Notes under the pieces: generated by a model
Seen by the model: the letters and a program-made list of their open reading frames with translations, nothing else
Databases searched by the model: none
What the model was told of the DNA's origin: nothing
In this document: positions 63,835 through 64,000 of the stretch, piece after piece
Layout of the letters: every line of letters begins with the position of its first letter
Numbering within the stretch: position 1 is the stretch's first letter
Made by a program: the position numbers and the translations under genes
NCBI GenBank assembly: GCA_938023515.1
Contig: CALJDR010000049.1
Span: 1-64,000, forward strand
DNA from: an uncultured Flavobacteriales bacterium
GTDB taxonomy: Bacteria; Bacteroidota; Bacteroidia; Flavobacteriales; UBA1820
Direction of reading: 5' to 3'
DNA length: 64,000 nucleotides

Positions 63835-64000
63835 TCAGCGGAGTTTTTTTAAGAGGGCTTCGTTTCTTTCCGCCTTCAGCCTGTCCTGGATTTTTGTGTC
63901 CGCCAGGATAAACTGGCAACGCTGGAATTCGGGCATGTAAATAAAGTAAAACGTCTGGTTTTTATCGGCCCAGTAAGTTACCTCCTGTGTCGGGCAGCCG
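63835..64000 (-). CDS. Hypothetical protein, 3' part cut by the window edge
   Basis: The last 54 codons of a minus-strand gene are open from the right edge to a stop at 63835-63837. The peptide includes GCPTQEVTYWADKNQTFYFI and MPEFQRCQFILADTKIQDRL, ending ALLKKLR. The family is not recognised. Two Cys and a basic C-terminal helix are visible. The start lies beyond the window. Confidence 0.5.
   Translation of the reverse strand, partial: GCPTQEVTYWADKNQTFYFIYMPEFQRCQFILADTKIQDRLKAERNEALLKKLR

Overview
The window is a 64 kb piece of a Bacteroidota chromosome, most likely order Bacteroidales. Support comes from the promoter form TTTG-N18/19-TAnnTTTG in front of several genes, the PSP1 protein-gldH-PBP1A gene order, a complete MoxR/Bat locus, raiA-tRNA-Thr-tuf linkage, and zinc-free forms of S14 and L36. 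Base composition looks moderately GC-rich, which would fit a Rikenellaceae/Alistipes-like genome, but the genus cannot be fixed from the sequence alone.

Layout. (1) 30-2643, minus strand: rplJ, rplA, rplK, nusG, secE. (2) 2868-7550: a SAM-dependent methyltransferase, then a 3.7 kb segment bounded by a perfect 25-bp repeat of the 3' end of tRNA-Trp (3754-3778 and 7475-7499). It carries three secreted or lipoprotein genes and no recombinase. It looks like a tRNA-targeted integrated element or its remnant and is the most unusual part of the window. (3) 7566-19662: a bile-acid/Na+ symporter-family protein, a XerC/D recombinase, RaiA, tRNA-Thr, EF-Tu, a U32 peptidase, a ferredoxin, a PSP1 protein, GldH, PBP1A, a left-handed beta-helix protein, PdxJ and an L,D-transpeptidase. 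(4) 20024-37328: the str, S10, spc and alpha ribosomal protein operons in one run (rpsL to rplQ) with fusA, secY, infA, rpmJ and rpoA. (5) 37504-39253: carA and a HAD phosphatase. (6) 39293-47756, minus strand: moxR, a DUF58 gene, a BatD-like gene, batA, batB, batC, batD, batE. (7) 48000-48749: mtnN. (8) 48888-53914, minus strand: two overlapping lipoprotein glycoside hydrolase genes (GH127-like, then GH106-like). (9) 54168-56578, minus strand: macrodomain protein, Nif3-family protein, coiled-coil protein with a degenerate zinc ribbon. (10) 56654-60343: esterase, class II aldolase, GAF protein, pheS. (11) 60419-63737, minus strand: ettA, a two-lobed aspartyl protease with a PDZ domain, an MGMT-like protein, and a cut-off gene at the right edge.

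Most of the window is core gene expression, cell wall and envelope machinery. Accessory content is concentrated in the tRNA-Trp island and the glycoside hydrolase pair. Intergenic hairpins and promoter boxes were located by eye. Family assignments rest on motifs recognised in the translated sequence, and no database search was possible.
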